The notes: a model not told the origin generated them from the letters alone. Counted from the first letter of the stretch, positions 1 through 5,906 are shown. The stretch: 7,443 nt of DNA from an uncultured Halomicronema sp. (GCA_937897665.1 CALCPB010000071.1:1-7443), one strand, 5' to 3'. Program-made: numbers and translations.

Positions 1-15
1 AGAGGATTTACAATC

Positions 16-44
16 AGGGGCACGCTCTCTTCCTCATTGCCCCT
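16..44 (+). promoter_or_regulatory. Hairpin abutting the gcvT start codon
   Basis: AGGGGCA (16-22) and TGCCCCT (38-44) form a perfect 7-bp inverted repeat with a 15-nt loop, ending exactly at the base before the gcvT ATG. No Shine-Dalgarno sequence lies at normal distance. The best purine-rich match, AGAGGA at 1-6, is 38 nt upstream, but only 9 nt from the foot of the hairpin. Folding could therefore bring it to normal spacing, or the stem could restrict initiation. The structure is seen in the sequence; the role is inferred. Confidence 0.35.
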
Positions 45-1148
45 ATGACGCTTCTACGCACCCCGCTTTACAACCTGTCGGCTGATCTCAAGGCTCGTTT
101 CACTGAATTCTCCGGTTGGGAAATGCCCGTGCAATATAGCGGCATCAAGCAAGAGCACCAGGCCGTGCGCGAAGCGGCGGGCATGTTCGACATCTCCCAC
201 ATGGGCAAGTTTTTTCTACGCGGTACTGGCGTGCTGGCGGCGCTGCAAAAGCTGGTACCCTCTGACCTCAGCCGGTTAAAGGATGGAGAGGCCCAATACA
301 CTGTCTTGCTCAATCCCCAAGGGGGCATCATCGACGACCTGATCATTTATGACCAGGGCACCAACTCAGAGGGCACTGAGCGGGTCGCCATCATTGTGAA
401 CGCCGCCACAACGGATAAAGACAAAGCTTGGATGCTGAAGCATCTGCCGTCTTCTGATATTGAGTTCGAAGACTTGTCGCGCGATCGCGCCCTCATTGCC
501 GTTCAAGGACCAGAGGCAGTAGCCCAACTGCAGCGCCTCATTACCGAAGACCTATCGCAAGTGGGGCGCTTCGGCCACCTCGAAGGTACCGTGCTGGGGG
601 AACCGGCATTTCTCGCCCGCACGGGCTACACCGGGGAAGATGGTTTTGAAGTCATGGTGTCACCCAAAACGGGACAAGCCCTGTGGGAAACCCTTTTGGA
701 AAATGGCGTGATCCCTTGTGGTTTAGGGGCACGGGATACCTTGCGGCTAGAGGCCGCGATGGCACTCTATGGTCAAGATATTAGCGATCGCACCACCCCA
801 CTAGAAGCCGGACTCAAGTGGCTCGTTCACCTGGATGGTGCCGGTGAGTTTATCGGGCGTACCGTTTTAGAGCAGCAGACGACCCAGGGATTAGAGAAGC
901 GCTTAGTGGGGCTACAAATGGAGGGACGCAACATTGCTCGCCATGATTATCCTGTGCTGCACGAAGGCACACCAGTTGGCATCATCACCAGCGGCACGCT
1001 CTCTCCCACCTTGGGATATCCCGTCGCGCTGGCCTATGTACCACCAGCCTTAGCCAAACTGGGTCAGACGCTCTCAGTAGAGATTCGCGGCAAAGCTTAT
1101 CCGGCTCAGGTTGTGAAGAAGCCCTTTTACAAGCGCAAAAATTCGTGA
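45..1148 (+). CDS. gcvT: Glycine cleavage system T protein (aminomethyltransferase)
   Basis: GcvT takes the aminomethyl group from lipoylated GcvH, releases ammonia and makes 5,10-methylene-tetrahydrofolate; it is a cytosolic partner of GcvP, GcvH and the L protein. The 367 residues match the family's usual length. Visible family motifs are LRTPLY near the N-terminus, SGWEMPVQY (~23-31), FDISHMGK (48-55), GGIIDDLIIYD (93-103, holding the conserved Asp pair of the folate/catalytic site), RTGYTGEDGFE (192-202), GLGARDTLRLEAAMALYGQDI in pieces (226-246) and the C-terminal barrel motif SGTLSPTLG (316-324). The ATG at 45 gives the family's typical N-terminus. The frame stays open to the left window edge, so a longer form cannot be excluded from this window. 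gcvH follows on the same strand after 81 bases, with its own possible promoter between them. No defect was seen. Confidence 0.97.
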   Translation: MTLLRTPLYNLSADLKARFTEFSGWEMPVQYSGIKQEHQAVREAAGMFDISHMGKFFLRGTGVLAALQKLVPSDLSRLKDGEAQYTVLLNPQGGIIDDLIIYDQGTNSEGTERVAIIVNAATTDKDKAWMLKHLPSSDIEFEDLSRDRALIAVQGPEAVAQLQRLITEDLSQVGRFGHLEGTVLGEPAFLARTGYTGEDGFEVMVSPKTGQALWETLLENGVIPCGLGARDTLRLEAAMALYGQDISDRTTPLEAGLKWLVHLDGAGEFIGRTVLEQQTTQGLEKRLVGLQMEGRNIARHDYPVLHEGTPVGIITSGTLSPTLGYPVALAYVPPALAKLGQTLSVEIRGKAYPAQVVKKPFYKRKNS

Positions 1149-1149
1149 T

Positions 1150-1178
1150 TTGACACAACTTTGTTAGAAAAATAGGCT
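1150..1178 (+). promoter_or_regulatory. Candidate sigma-70 type promoter for gcvH
   Basis: A perfect -35 hexamer TTGACA (1150-1155) begins two bases after the gcvT stop. It is followed by a 17-nt spacer and TAGGCT (1173-1178), which keeps the TA....T skeleton of a -10 box but matches only 3 of 6 positions. Transcription would begin near 1185, leaving a ~45-nt leader before gcvH. This would allow gcvH to be expressed apart from gcvT. It is a consensus match only. Confidence 0.4.
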
Positions 1179-1190
1179 ATCTGTCGTGCG

Positions 1191-1207
1191 ACACTTGCTA
1201 CAAGTGT
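1191..1207 (+). promoter_or_regulatory. Perfect palindrome in the gcvH leader
   Basis: ACACTTG (1191-1197), loop CTA, CAAGTGT (1201-1207) is a perfect 7-bp dyad. It lies just downstream of the predicted transcription start of gcvH and 22 bases before its ATG. No T-run follows, so it does not resemble an intrinsic terminator. It could be a 5' stabilising hairpin or a protein-binding dyad. The symmetry is seen; the function is unknown. Confidence 0.4.
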
Positions 1208-1229
1208 GTGGTTGCAAGCGAGAACGGTT

Positions 1230-1625
1230 ATGGCCCTTGAGTTTCCCGATGATTTGAAGTATCTAGATACCCACGAATATGCGCGGGTCGATGAAGACGA
1301 AGATATCGTGACGGTTGGTATCTCGGCATTTGCGCTCGATCAGCTCGGCGACATCGTTTTCTTAGAACTGCCCGAAACCGGTGATACGGTTGAAAAGGGA
1401 GAAACCTTTGGCACTGTGGAGTCGGTGAAGGCCGTAGAAGATCTCAAATCGCCGGTAACAGGAGACGTGCTGGAACGCAATGATGCCATCATTGACGCGC
1501 CGGAGCAGATTGCCGATGACCCCTATGGCGACGCCTGGCTACTTAAAATCAAGGCAGAAAATTTGGATGATCTGGATGATGCGATGTCTGCTGACGAATA
1601 TCGCGATCAAGTAGAAGGGGGTTAG
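1230..1625 (+). CDS. gcvH: Glycine cleavage system H protein (lipoyl carrier)
   Basis: GcvH is the lipoyl-carrying shuttle that moves the aminomethyl intermediate from GcvP to GcvT and is then re-oxidised by the L protein (dihydrolipoamide dehydrogenase). The product is 131 residues, the usual length. The lipoylation motif [13 protein letters not shown] places the modified lysine at Lys67. The N-terminal block [15 protein letters not shown] and the C-terminal [11 protein letters not shown] and [12 protein letters not shown] blocks are also typical. I chose ATG 1230 over the in-frame GTG at 1206 because it gives the family's normal start (MALE-PDDLKY) and because 1206 lies inside a palindrome. 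The Shine-Dalgarno is weak (GAG around 1220). The gene is intact, on the same strand as gcvT, and has a structured inverted repeat downstream. Confidence 0.97.
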   Translation: MALEFPDDLKYLDTHEYARVDEDEDIVTVGISAFALDQLGDIVFLELPETGDTVEKGETFGTVESVKAVEDLKSPVTGDVLERNDAIIDAPEQIADDPYGDAWLLKIKAENLDDLDDAMSADEYRDQVEGG

Positions 1626-1666
1626 ACAAACCGGCAACTTGAAAACAATGAGGTTAATCAGGAGAT

Positions 1667-1725
1667 CTAGAGGCTGTCATCATTCAGCGGCTGAGTCCTG
1701 ATGCTGAGAGCAGTTCAGCCTCTAG
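1667..1725 (+). terminator. Long inverted repeat after gcvH, possible terminator
   Basis: CTAGAGGCTG (1667-1676) and CAGCCTCTAG (1716-1725) form a perfect 10-bp inverted repeat. Within the 39-nt loop, CATCA (1678-1682) can pair with TGATG (1699-1703), and CAG with CTG at its tip, so the stem can extend with bulges. Only a short TTTT follows (~1729-1733). It could end gcvT-gcvH transcripts, protect the 3' end, or be an unrelated repeat. The rest of the 1626-1824 gap shows no gene. Confidence 0.4.
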
Positions 1726-1824
1726 CCAATTTTACGGAGCGGGCGCGACAATGCCGATACCGTAAGGTTTTTGAGTTTAATTAATAACGCGCCCTAAGTC
1801 AGACAACAGCGTTAAAAGAGCCCA

Positions 1825-2388
1825 ATGTCTGTACCTCTAATAGAAACCAAACGCCTCTTGCTGCGTCCCTTTCTGACGACGGATGCTGAGGCGCTATTCG
1901 CGTATGCCTCAGCCCCCGAGTTTTCCCAATACGTTGAATACTCATCGCCCAACACATTGCAAGAAGTTCAGGATTTTTTGCAGCAGGTGTTGATGGCGGC
2001 AGATCCGGATTGTCTCTCATGGGCGATTTGTCAGCGCGATCAATCGCAATTAATTGGCAGCGTTCAGATGACCCGTGAAGCTGTAGATCGTATGAGTGTG
2101 CATTACGACGTGAGTCACACCGTCTACGGTAATGGCTTTGCCACGGAAGCTTTGCGGGGAGTGTTGCAGTGGGGATTGATGAACCTGCCAGAAGTCACCC
2201 AGTTTTGTGGTGATACGCAAGCGTCGAATGTGGCTTCCCGGCGCGTGATGGAAAAATGTGGGTTAGTTCCCTTCAAAACAGAAAACGTTGTTTGGGAAAA
2301 GTTTGATCAGCCTGTTGAACTAGTTTTTTACAGCGTTGAGCGCGAAGTATTACAAACCAAGGCACAGATCTCTGGTGTTGCTGAATAG
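1825..2388 (+). CDS. GNAT-family N-acetyltransferase, RimJ/RimL type
   Basis: This is a predicted cytosolic acetyl-CoA-dependent N-acetyltransferase of the GNAT superfamily (RimJ/RimL branch). Family members acetylate protein N-termini or small amines; the substrate here cannot be told. The 187 residues fit the family. The N-terminus has the typical IETKRLLLRPF block (6-16), the acetyl-CoA loop is YGNGFATEAL (101-110, the usual W/Y-G-x-G-x-A-T-E-A pattern), and the C-terminal signature is ASNVASRRVMEKCGL (133-147). ATG 1825 is the first start after an in-frame TAA at 1813, with a modest purine-rich AAAAGAG upstream. TTTAAT at 1776-1781 resembles a -10 box, but no good -35 was seen. It follows gcvH after 199 bases that include a likely terminator, so it is probably a separate unit. 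Nothing links it to glycine cleavage except position. Confidence 0.9.
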   Translation: MSVPLIETKRLLLRPFLTTDAEALFAYASAPEFSQYVEYSSPNTLQEVQDFLQQVLMAADPDCLSWAICQRDQSQLIGSVQMTREAVDRMSVHYDVSHTVYGNGFATEALRGVLQWGLMNLPEVTQFCGDTQASNVASRRVMEKCGLVPFKTENVVWEKFDQPVELVFYSVEREVLQTKAQISGVAE

Positions 2389-2442
2389 AGGGGGGCTGAT
2401 TGATGCTTAGTGCTCTAGGTCCCACAAGAGTCAATCTCCCTC
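2388..2442 (+). terminator. Imperfect long hairpin at the end of the acetyltransferase gene
   Basis: Starting at the last base of the stop codon, GAGGG (2388-2392) pairs with CCCTC (2438-2442), GATTGA (2398-2403) with TCAATC (2431-2436), and CTCT (2413-2416) with AGAG (2427-2430). The three nested arms are separated by bulges. No T-run follows, so it is at best a weak intrinsic terminator, or a structure that stabilises the mRNA 3' end. Confidence 0.35.
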
Positions 2443-2530
2443 AATGCACCGCAGATTGTACTTGCGATTTATCCGAGCATTTCTTAAGAGGTAATGAGAG
2501 GATATTGGTCAACAAAAATATCAATAACTG

Positions 2531-2569
2531 ATGACTAAATATTATTTAACAAAAACAATATTTAGTCAT
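2531..2569. repeat. 13-bp perfect inverted repeat in AT-rich DNA
   Basis: ATGACTAAATATT (2531-2543) and AATATTTAGTCAT (2557-2569) are exact reverse complements around a 13-nt loop. Eleven bases of this arm (ATGACTAAATA) recur at 2742-2752. No T-run follows. It may be an end of a small mobile element or a bidirectional transcript-end hairpin. Confidence 0.7.
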
Positions 2570-2752
2570 TGAATAGAATGCCTAGCAAAGCCTAAAAACA
2601 AGAGCAAAATCATTTAAAACAATAACAGCACCCAGAGCGGCCTCACTGAGGAACCTCCTAACATTGATTGAGCCTTCATGGAGCTGCCTAGATACTAGGC
2701 CAAGGGCTAAAAGCCTTGGCATACAATTGGCATAGCTCCCTATGACTAAATA
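2559..2752. mobile_element. Possible 194-bp MITE-like element
   Basis: TATTTAGTCAT (2559-2569) and ATGACTAAATA (2742-2752) are perfect 11-bp terminal inverted repeats, 194 bp end to end, with no coding capacity between them. The interior holds a compact multibranched fold (2680-2739) and the short palindrome CCTCACTGAGG (2641-2651). A further inverted copy of the end sequence sits immediately left (2531-2543). No target-site duplication is visible, and no transposase is nearby. The match could partly reflect AT-rich composition, so this is a candidate only. Confidence 0.3.
2680..2739. other. Predicted multibranched fold, possible structured RNA
   Basis: The outer stem is GGAGCT (2680-2685) with AGCTCC (2734-2739). 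It encloses a perfect hairpin GCCTAG-ATA-CTAGGC (2686-2700) stacked against a second hairpin CAAGG/CCTTG (2701-2705 with 2714-2718, loop GCTAAAAG). TTGGCATA occurs twice (2716-2723 and 2727-2734), allowing alternative pairings. It matches no RNA family I recognise. Because the stems are symmetrical, the strand is undetermined. It could be an sRNA or the core of a small repeat element. Confidence 0.35.
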
Positions 2753-3006
2753 GAGGAGATATCAGAAACCTGATTGGATGCTGTTATTGTTGATGACGTT
2801 TCAGACGTTAAATCGATAGTAGACCTCCTCTTTAACGTGAACTGAACGGTCATTTGATGTCGAAGCTTTCGCTTCTTGCCTATTAGCATAAGCTGCCAGA
2901 TTAAAATTCTCACAAACCGAAATTAAAGTTCATTCTTGAGATCGAAAAACTGCTGCCAGCAATGCTGTTTGCCCGTCGATGTCCTCAGGTGGCCAGTTGT
3001 CGTGGC

Positions 3007-3031
3007 TGGCGATCGCAGTTCCCGATCGCCA
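3007..3031. repeat. HIP1-based hairpin
   Basis: TGGCGATCG (3007-3015) and CGATCGCCA (3023-3031) form a 9-bp perfect stem with a 7-nt loop. The left arm contains HIP1 GCGATCGC and the right arm a one-sided copy, CGATCGCC. No T-run follows. Confidence 0.55.
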
Positions 3032-3096
3032 TGAAGCGTCTTATCTGTAACAGTCGGCGGCAGGACTCATCATTTTGGTGAGAGGATGGCCCATTT

Positions 3097-3123
3097 GAGC
3101 GCTCGCGCTCCCCGCTAAAGCGG
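3097..3123. repeat. Two tandem GC-rich hairpins upstream of the lipoprotein gene
   Basis: GAGCG/CGCTC with loop CTCG (3097-3110) is followed at once by CCGC-TAAA-GCGG (3112-3123) and then TTTC. The second resembles a short terminator stem with a weak T-tract. It may end a short upstream transcript or structure the leader of the downstream gene. Confidence 0.35.
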
Positions 3124-3142
3124 TTTCAGAAATTGCAACTGC

Positions 3143-3188
3143 GGTGACCCACCAGCCCCGCCGAGACATTCTACAGAGGTAACCCACC
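3143..3188. promoter_or_regulatory. Direct repeat GGTRACCCACC, possible operator
   Basis: GGTGACCCACC (3143-3153) and GGTAACCCACC (3178-3188) match at 10 of 11 positions, with starts 35 bases apart. The first copy has internal dyad symmetry (GGTG...CACC). They lie 70-115 bases before the lipoprotein start, where an operator would sit. No regulator is known for them; the role is inference. Confidence 0.25.
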
Positions 3189-3245
3189 TAGCTAAAGGCA
3201 GGGGCGATCGCCTCCAACCACGCCCAGCCTCCGGCGATATTACCC

Positions 3246-3250
3246 AGGAG
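3246..3250 (+). promoter_or_regulatory. Shine-Dalgarno of the VWA lipoprotein gene
   Basis: AGGAG ends 7 bases before ATG 3258. It is the clearest ribosome binding site in the window and supports that start codon. Confidence 0.75.
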
Positions 3251-3257
3251 AACAGCG

Positions 3258-4880
3258 ATGGTTCTGTTGACGCGATCGAGAGTCCATTGGCGACTTCCCT
3301 CATCTCTATGGGCGGCGATCGTTCTGACCGCTTTGGTCGTCGGCTGTGAGGGTGCACCCCAGTCGACTTCCAGCGGTGCGCCACCGTCTGAGCTGGAAAG
3401 CCAAGAACTCCTCCTCGACCAAGCGATCGAGCCGGAAGCTCCGCTGCCGGATGACGCCACTCAAGCACCAGACTTCAACACAGAAGAGTACGATCGCATT
3501 TACGAAAATCCCTTTATGGCGGTGGTGCAGGAGCCCTTATCCACCTTTTCGATTGATGTCGATACGGCCTCCTATGCCAATACCCGGCGCTTTCTCACGG
3601 AAAATCGTCTGCCGCCACCGGATGCCGTGCGCCTGGAAGAACTGATCAACTATTTCAGCTACGACTACCCTCAACCCACGGGGGACGAGCCCTTTTCAAT
3701 CACCACCGAACTTACCGTCGCGCCGTGGAATCCCGAACATGAATTGCTCCTAGTGGGGCTACAGGGTCAACAGCTCGACACCGAAGTCTTGCCGCCAAAC
3801 AATCTGGTATTTTTGTTAGACGTTTCTGGCTCGATGGACGAGCCGAATAAACTGCCCTTGCTGAAGGCGGCTATCAAACTATTGGCTGAGCAAATGGACG
3901 CGGACGATCGCGTTGCCATTGTTGTCTACGCGGGCGCAGCCGGTTTAGTGTTGGAGCCCACGCCTGGCAGCGAGACGAGCCAAATTCTGGCGGCGATCGA
4001 TGCCCTAGAAGCGGGTGGTTCAACCGCTGGCGGGGCGGGCATTGAGCTGGCCTACCAAGTGGCCAAAGAAAATTTCTTGCCGGAGGGCATTAATCGCGAG
4101 ATTTTAGCCACCGATGGCGACTTTATCGTGGGCGCCAGCAGTGATGGCGAACTCGTCCGGCTGATCGAAGGCAAGCGAGACGATGGCATTTTCTTGACGG
4201 TGTTGGGCTTGGGCACTGGTAACTACCAAGACTCCAAGATGGAGCAGTTAGCCAACAAAGGGAATGGCAACTACGCCTACCTAGATAGTCTGCTGGAGGC
4301 CAAGAAAGCCCTAGTGACAGAAATGGGGGGCACGCTCGTCGCGATCGCCAAAGACGTCAAGCTACAAATTGAGTTCAATCCGGCGGAAGTCAAAGCCTAT
4401 CGCCTCTTAGGGTATGAGAATCGGCTTTTAGAAGCGCAAGATTTCAACGATGATCAAAAGGACGCTGGAGAGTTAGGCGCTGGTCACTCAGTCACAGCCC
4501 TTTATGAATTGATTCCCGCCGATTCTGCGGCTCCGGTGCCGGGCGTTGACCCGCTGCAGTATCAAGAATCGACCGTGCTGCCCAGCGACGATTTGCTCAC
4601 CCTCAAACTCCGCTATAAGCAGCCAGATGGTGACACCAGTCAGCTCGTTCAGCAAGCGCTTCAGCGGGAGGATATTTGGCAAACCACCCCGTCGGAAAAC
4701 ATGCAGTTTGCCAGCGCTGTTGCTGAATTTGGTCTGCTGTTGCGCAATTCTGAATACAAGGCGGATGCCGACTATGAGGCCGTTTTTATCCGTGCTGCTC
4801 AATCTCGCGGGGCCGATTTTTACGGTTATCGCGCTGAGTTTTTAGATCTGGTGCAGCAAGCAGACCTGTTGAGTCGTTGA
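3258..4880 (+). CDS. YfbK-like von Willebrand factor A domain lipoprotein
   Basis: This 540-residue protein is predicted to be exported and lipid-anchored. A basic start is followed by a hydrophobic stretch (about 17-29) ending in VVGC, so Cys30 would be the acylated residue. Next come a low-complexity acidic/Pro linker (~31-75), the YfbK-type N-terminal domain (YENPFMAVVQEPLSTFSIDVDT, in pieces, 82-103), and a VWA domain (~180-350) with an intact MIDAS metal site: DVSGS (Asp188, Ser190, Ser192), Thr256 in GGSTAGG and Asp286 in ATDGDF. The C-terminal domain is of the DUF3520/YfbK type, with FNPAEVKAYRLLGYENR and DFNDDQKDAGELGAGH. VWA-MIDAS domains usually mediate metal-dependent protein binding; the partner and role here are unknown. 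The start is supported by AGGAG. The gene stands alone: gene-poor DNA precedes it and a convergent gene follows. Confidence 0.93.
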   Translation: MVLLTRSRVHWRLPSSLWAAIVLTALVVGCEGAPQSTSSGAPPSELESQELLLDQAIEPEAPLPDDATQAPDFNTEEYDRIYENPFMAVVQEPLSTFSIDVDTASYANTRRFLTENRLPPPDAVRLEELINYFSYDYPQPTGDEPFSITTELTVAPWNPEHELLLVGLQGQQLDTEVLPPNNLVFLLDVSGSMDEPNKLPLLKAAIKLLAEQMDADDRVAIVVYAGAAGLVLEPTPGSETSQILAAIDALEAGGSTAGGAGIELAYQVAKENFLPEGINREILATDGDFIVGASSDGELVRLIEGKRDDGIFLTVLGLGTGNYQDSKMEQLANKGNGNYAYLDSLLEAKKALVTEMGGTLVAIAKDVKLQIEFNPAEVKAYRLLGYENRLLEAQDFNDDQKDAGELGAGHSVTALYELIPADSAAPVPGVDPLQYQESTVLPSDDLLTLKLRYKQPDGDTSQLVQQALQREDIWQTTPSENMQFASAVAEFGLLLRNSEYKADADYEAVFIRAAQSRGADFYGYRAEFLDLVQQADLLSR

Positions 4881-4932
4881 GTAGGAGACGCCGTCAAGCT
4901 GGCCGAGATCGCGCCGCCAGAGAGCCTCTAGA

Positions 4933-5019
4933 CAAGGCCCAATGAATGGATGGCAGTTGCTCACTCAGGTACAAGCTATTGAAAAGTCGATCAGTTGGTC
5001 GTCTGTCGCGGCGGTTTAG
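4933..5019 (+). pseudogene. Decayed 3' fragment of a paralogue of the 5977-6321 gene
   Basis: Read from CAA 4933 to TAG 5017-5019, this segment gives QGPMNGWQLL, then QVQAIEK, SW and a stop seven codons from the Trp. The gene at 5977-6321 ends with QGPMSGWQLL, DAQTVEQ, SW and a stop at the same distance. Thirteen of 28 residues are identical with one 4-residue gap, and 29 of 33 bases match at the start. Upstream homology is lost: the same frame hits TAG at 4882, and only a weak, frame-shifted resemblance remains around 4906-4932. No start or ribosome site suggests translation. Its stop overlaps the 3' end of the convergent hydrolase gene. It is most likely a remnant of a duplicated gene. Confidence 0.7.
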
Positions 5020-5906
5020 GCAGCGCTGACAAATTGCTTGATGTGCGTGGCGTAGATCTGTGGACGCTCCAGATCAGGAAAGTGTCCGCAGCCCGTAAAG
5101 GTGATGATTTCTGCCTGGGGCACATGCTCGCGCAAAGAGGCAAAGTCCGTATGTCTGTGAGAGCGATCGCGACTCCCATATATCAACAAGGTCGGCACCG
5201 AGACCTCATCGAATTCACTATCATCTGTACGCTTTAACCCCTGCACTAAACTGGCCAGGCAAAAACAACCGCCCGCTTTCAAAGCCTGGTTGGCAATCGC
5301 CACGAACGCAGATTTGTGCTCACTATTTGGCGGCAGGGCAGTGTCATACCAACGGGCTGAAAATTGACGCGCAAATCTAGCCGCGATCGCTTGGCCCAGA
5401 TAGGGAACCTGCAAGATGTTGGGAATGATACGCTCATTCCACTGACGCATGGCGGTAAATGAGGGCGTTTGCCCCAGCACCAAATGAGTAATCCGATGGG
5501 GATACTGCTTGGCGAGCCGCAGGGCCAAAAATCCATTGGCACAGGTAAATGCGAGGCTGGCATCGCGAATAGCCAGCAAATCCATCACCTCAATGATGGC
5601 CTCAGTCGTTTGAATCACGCTGAAGTCATAGGTTAAAGCTGGGTATGAAAAGCCAAATCCTGGCAAGTCAAAACAGACAACCCGGAAGTCAGCAGACAAC
5701 AAATCAATCAAATCAGCATAATGTTCAATAACACAGGGACCATCGGGCACAACGAGTAGCGGCTGTTTATAGCCACCGGTGTCTAAGACCCGCAGGACTC
5801 CGGCCTGGGTAGCCAAAAGCCGCATATGCTCTGACTGCAGGCTCTTTTCTTGCCGCTTTCTGCCGCGAGTCGCCGCGATCAGGCTGTCGAGATTAACACC
5901 GCGCAC
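5016..5906 (-). CDS. Alpha/beta-hydrolase fold protein with Cys at the nucleophile position
   Basis: The 296-residue predicted cytosolic protein has the core pattern of alpha/beta-hydrolases: strand LLVVPDGP (50-57, replacing the usual HG oxyanion turn), VVCFDLPGFGFSYP (76-89), a nucleophile-elbow region AFTCANGFLALRLA (119-132), the strand TLLIYGSRD with candidate acid Asp247, and TGCGHFPDLERP with candidate His275. Aligned to the usual G-H-S-x-G-G, the Ser is replaced by Cys122 and the flanking glycines by Phe and Asn. A Cys-Asp-His triad, as in dienelactone hydrolases, or loss of activity are both possible; the substrate is unknown. The start is GTG 5906, preceded by GGGAGAGG (5911-5918 on this strand) and an in-frame stop at 5922-5924. 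An internal ATG at 5825 would drop 27 basic N-terminal residues. The gene is divergent from 5977-6321, with 70 bases between them. Confidence 0.88.
   Translation of the reverse strand: MRGVNLDSLIAATRGRKRQEKSLQSEHMRLLATQAGVLRVLDTGGYKQPLLVVPDGPCVIEHYADLIDLLSADFRVVCFDLPGFGFSYPALTYDFSVIQTTEAIIEVMDLLAIRDASLAFTCANGFLALRLAKQYPHRITHLVLGQTPSFTAMRQWNERIIPNILQVPYLGQAIAARFARQFSARWYDTALPPNSEHKSAFVAIANQALKAGGCFCLASLVQGLKRTDDSEFDEVSVPTLLIYGSRDRSHRHTDFASLREHVPQAEIITFTGCGHFPDLERPQIYATHIKQFVSAA

Larger units (their letters stand above)
2443..3257. other. Gene-free region rich in palindromes
   Basis: No credible coding sequence, tRNA or recognised RNA gene was found on either strand. From about 2460 to 2600 it is clearly AT-rich compared with flanking genes. 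It holds a 13-bp inverted repeat (2531-2569), a possible small mobile element (2559-2752), a HIP1-based hairpin (3007-3031), two small GC-rich hairpins (3097-3123) and a direct repeat close to the lipoprotein gene (3143-3188). Smaller hairpins include GATATT/AATATC (2501-2522), ATCAG/CTGAT (2761-2774) and GAAGC/GCTTC with loop TTTC (2862-2875). AGAGGAG (2752-2758) is also repeated in inverted form as CTCCTCT (2825-2831). The promoter of the downstream lipoprotein gene must lie here, but no good -35/-10 pair was seen. Confidence 0.6.

Noticed and set aside
1206..1229. GTG 1206 as the gcvH start, adding 8 residues
   Set aside because: The extension does not resemble the family's N-terminus and the codon lies inside a palindrome; ATG 1230 fits.
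2934..3040. Minus-strand segment reading AIASHDNWPPEDIDG and on to a stop, protein-like in composition
   Set aside because: Only about 34 codons are open, with no start and an upstream stop, and it overlaps a HIP1 hairpin; no family was recognised.
3115..3468. Minus-strand open frames across the start of the VWA gene
   Set aside because: They are antisense shadows of a clearly coding plus-strand gene, with low-complexity, Ser/Arg-rich translations.
4899..4920. CTGGC/GCCAG hairpin after the VWA gene as a terminator
   Set aside because: The stem is only 5 bp with a 12-nt loop and no T-run.
4921..4930. AGAGCCTCTA resembling the arms of the inverted repeat after gcvH
   Set aside because: Only an 8-base core is shared and no second arm is present nearby; likely chance.
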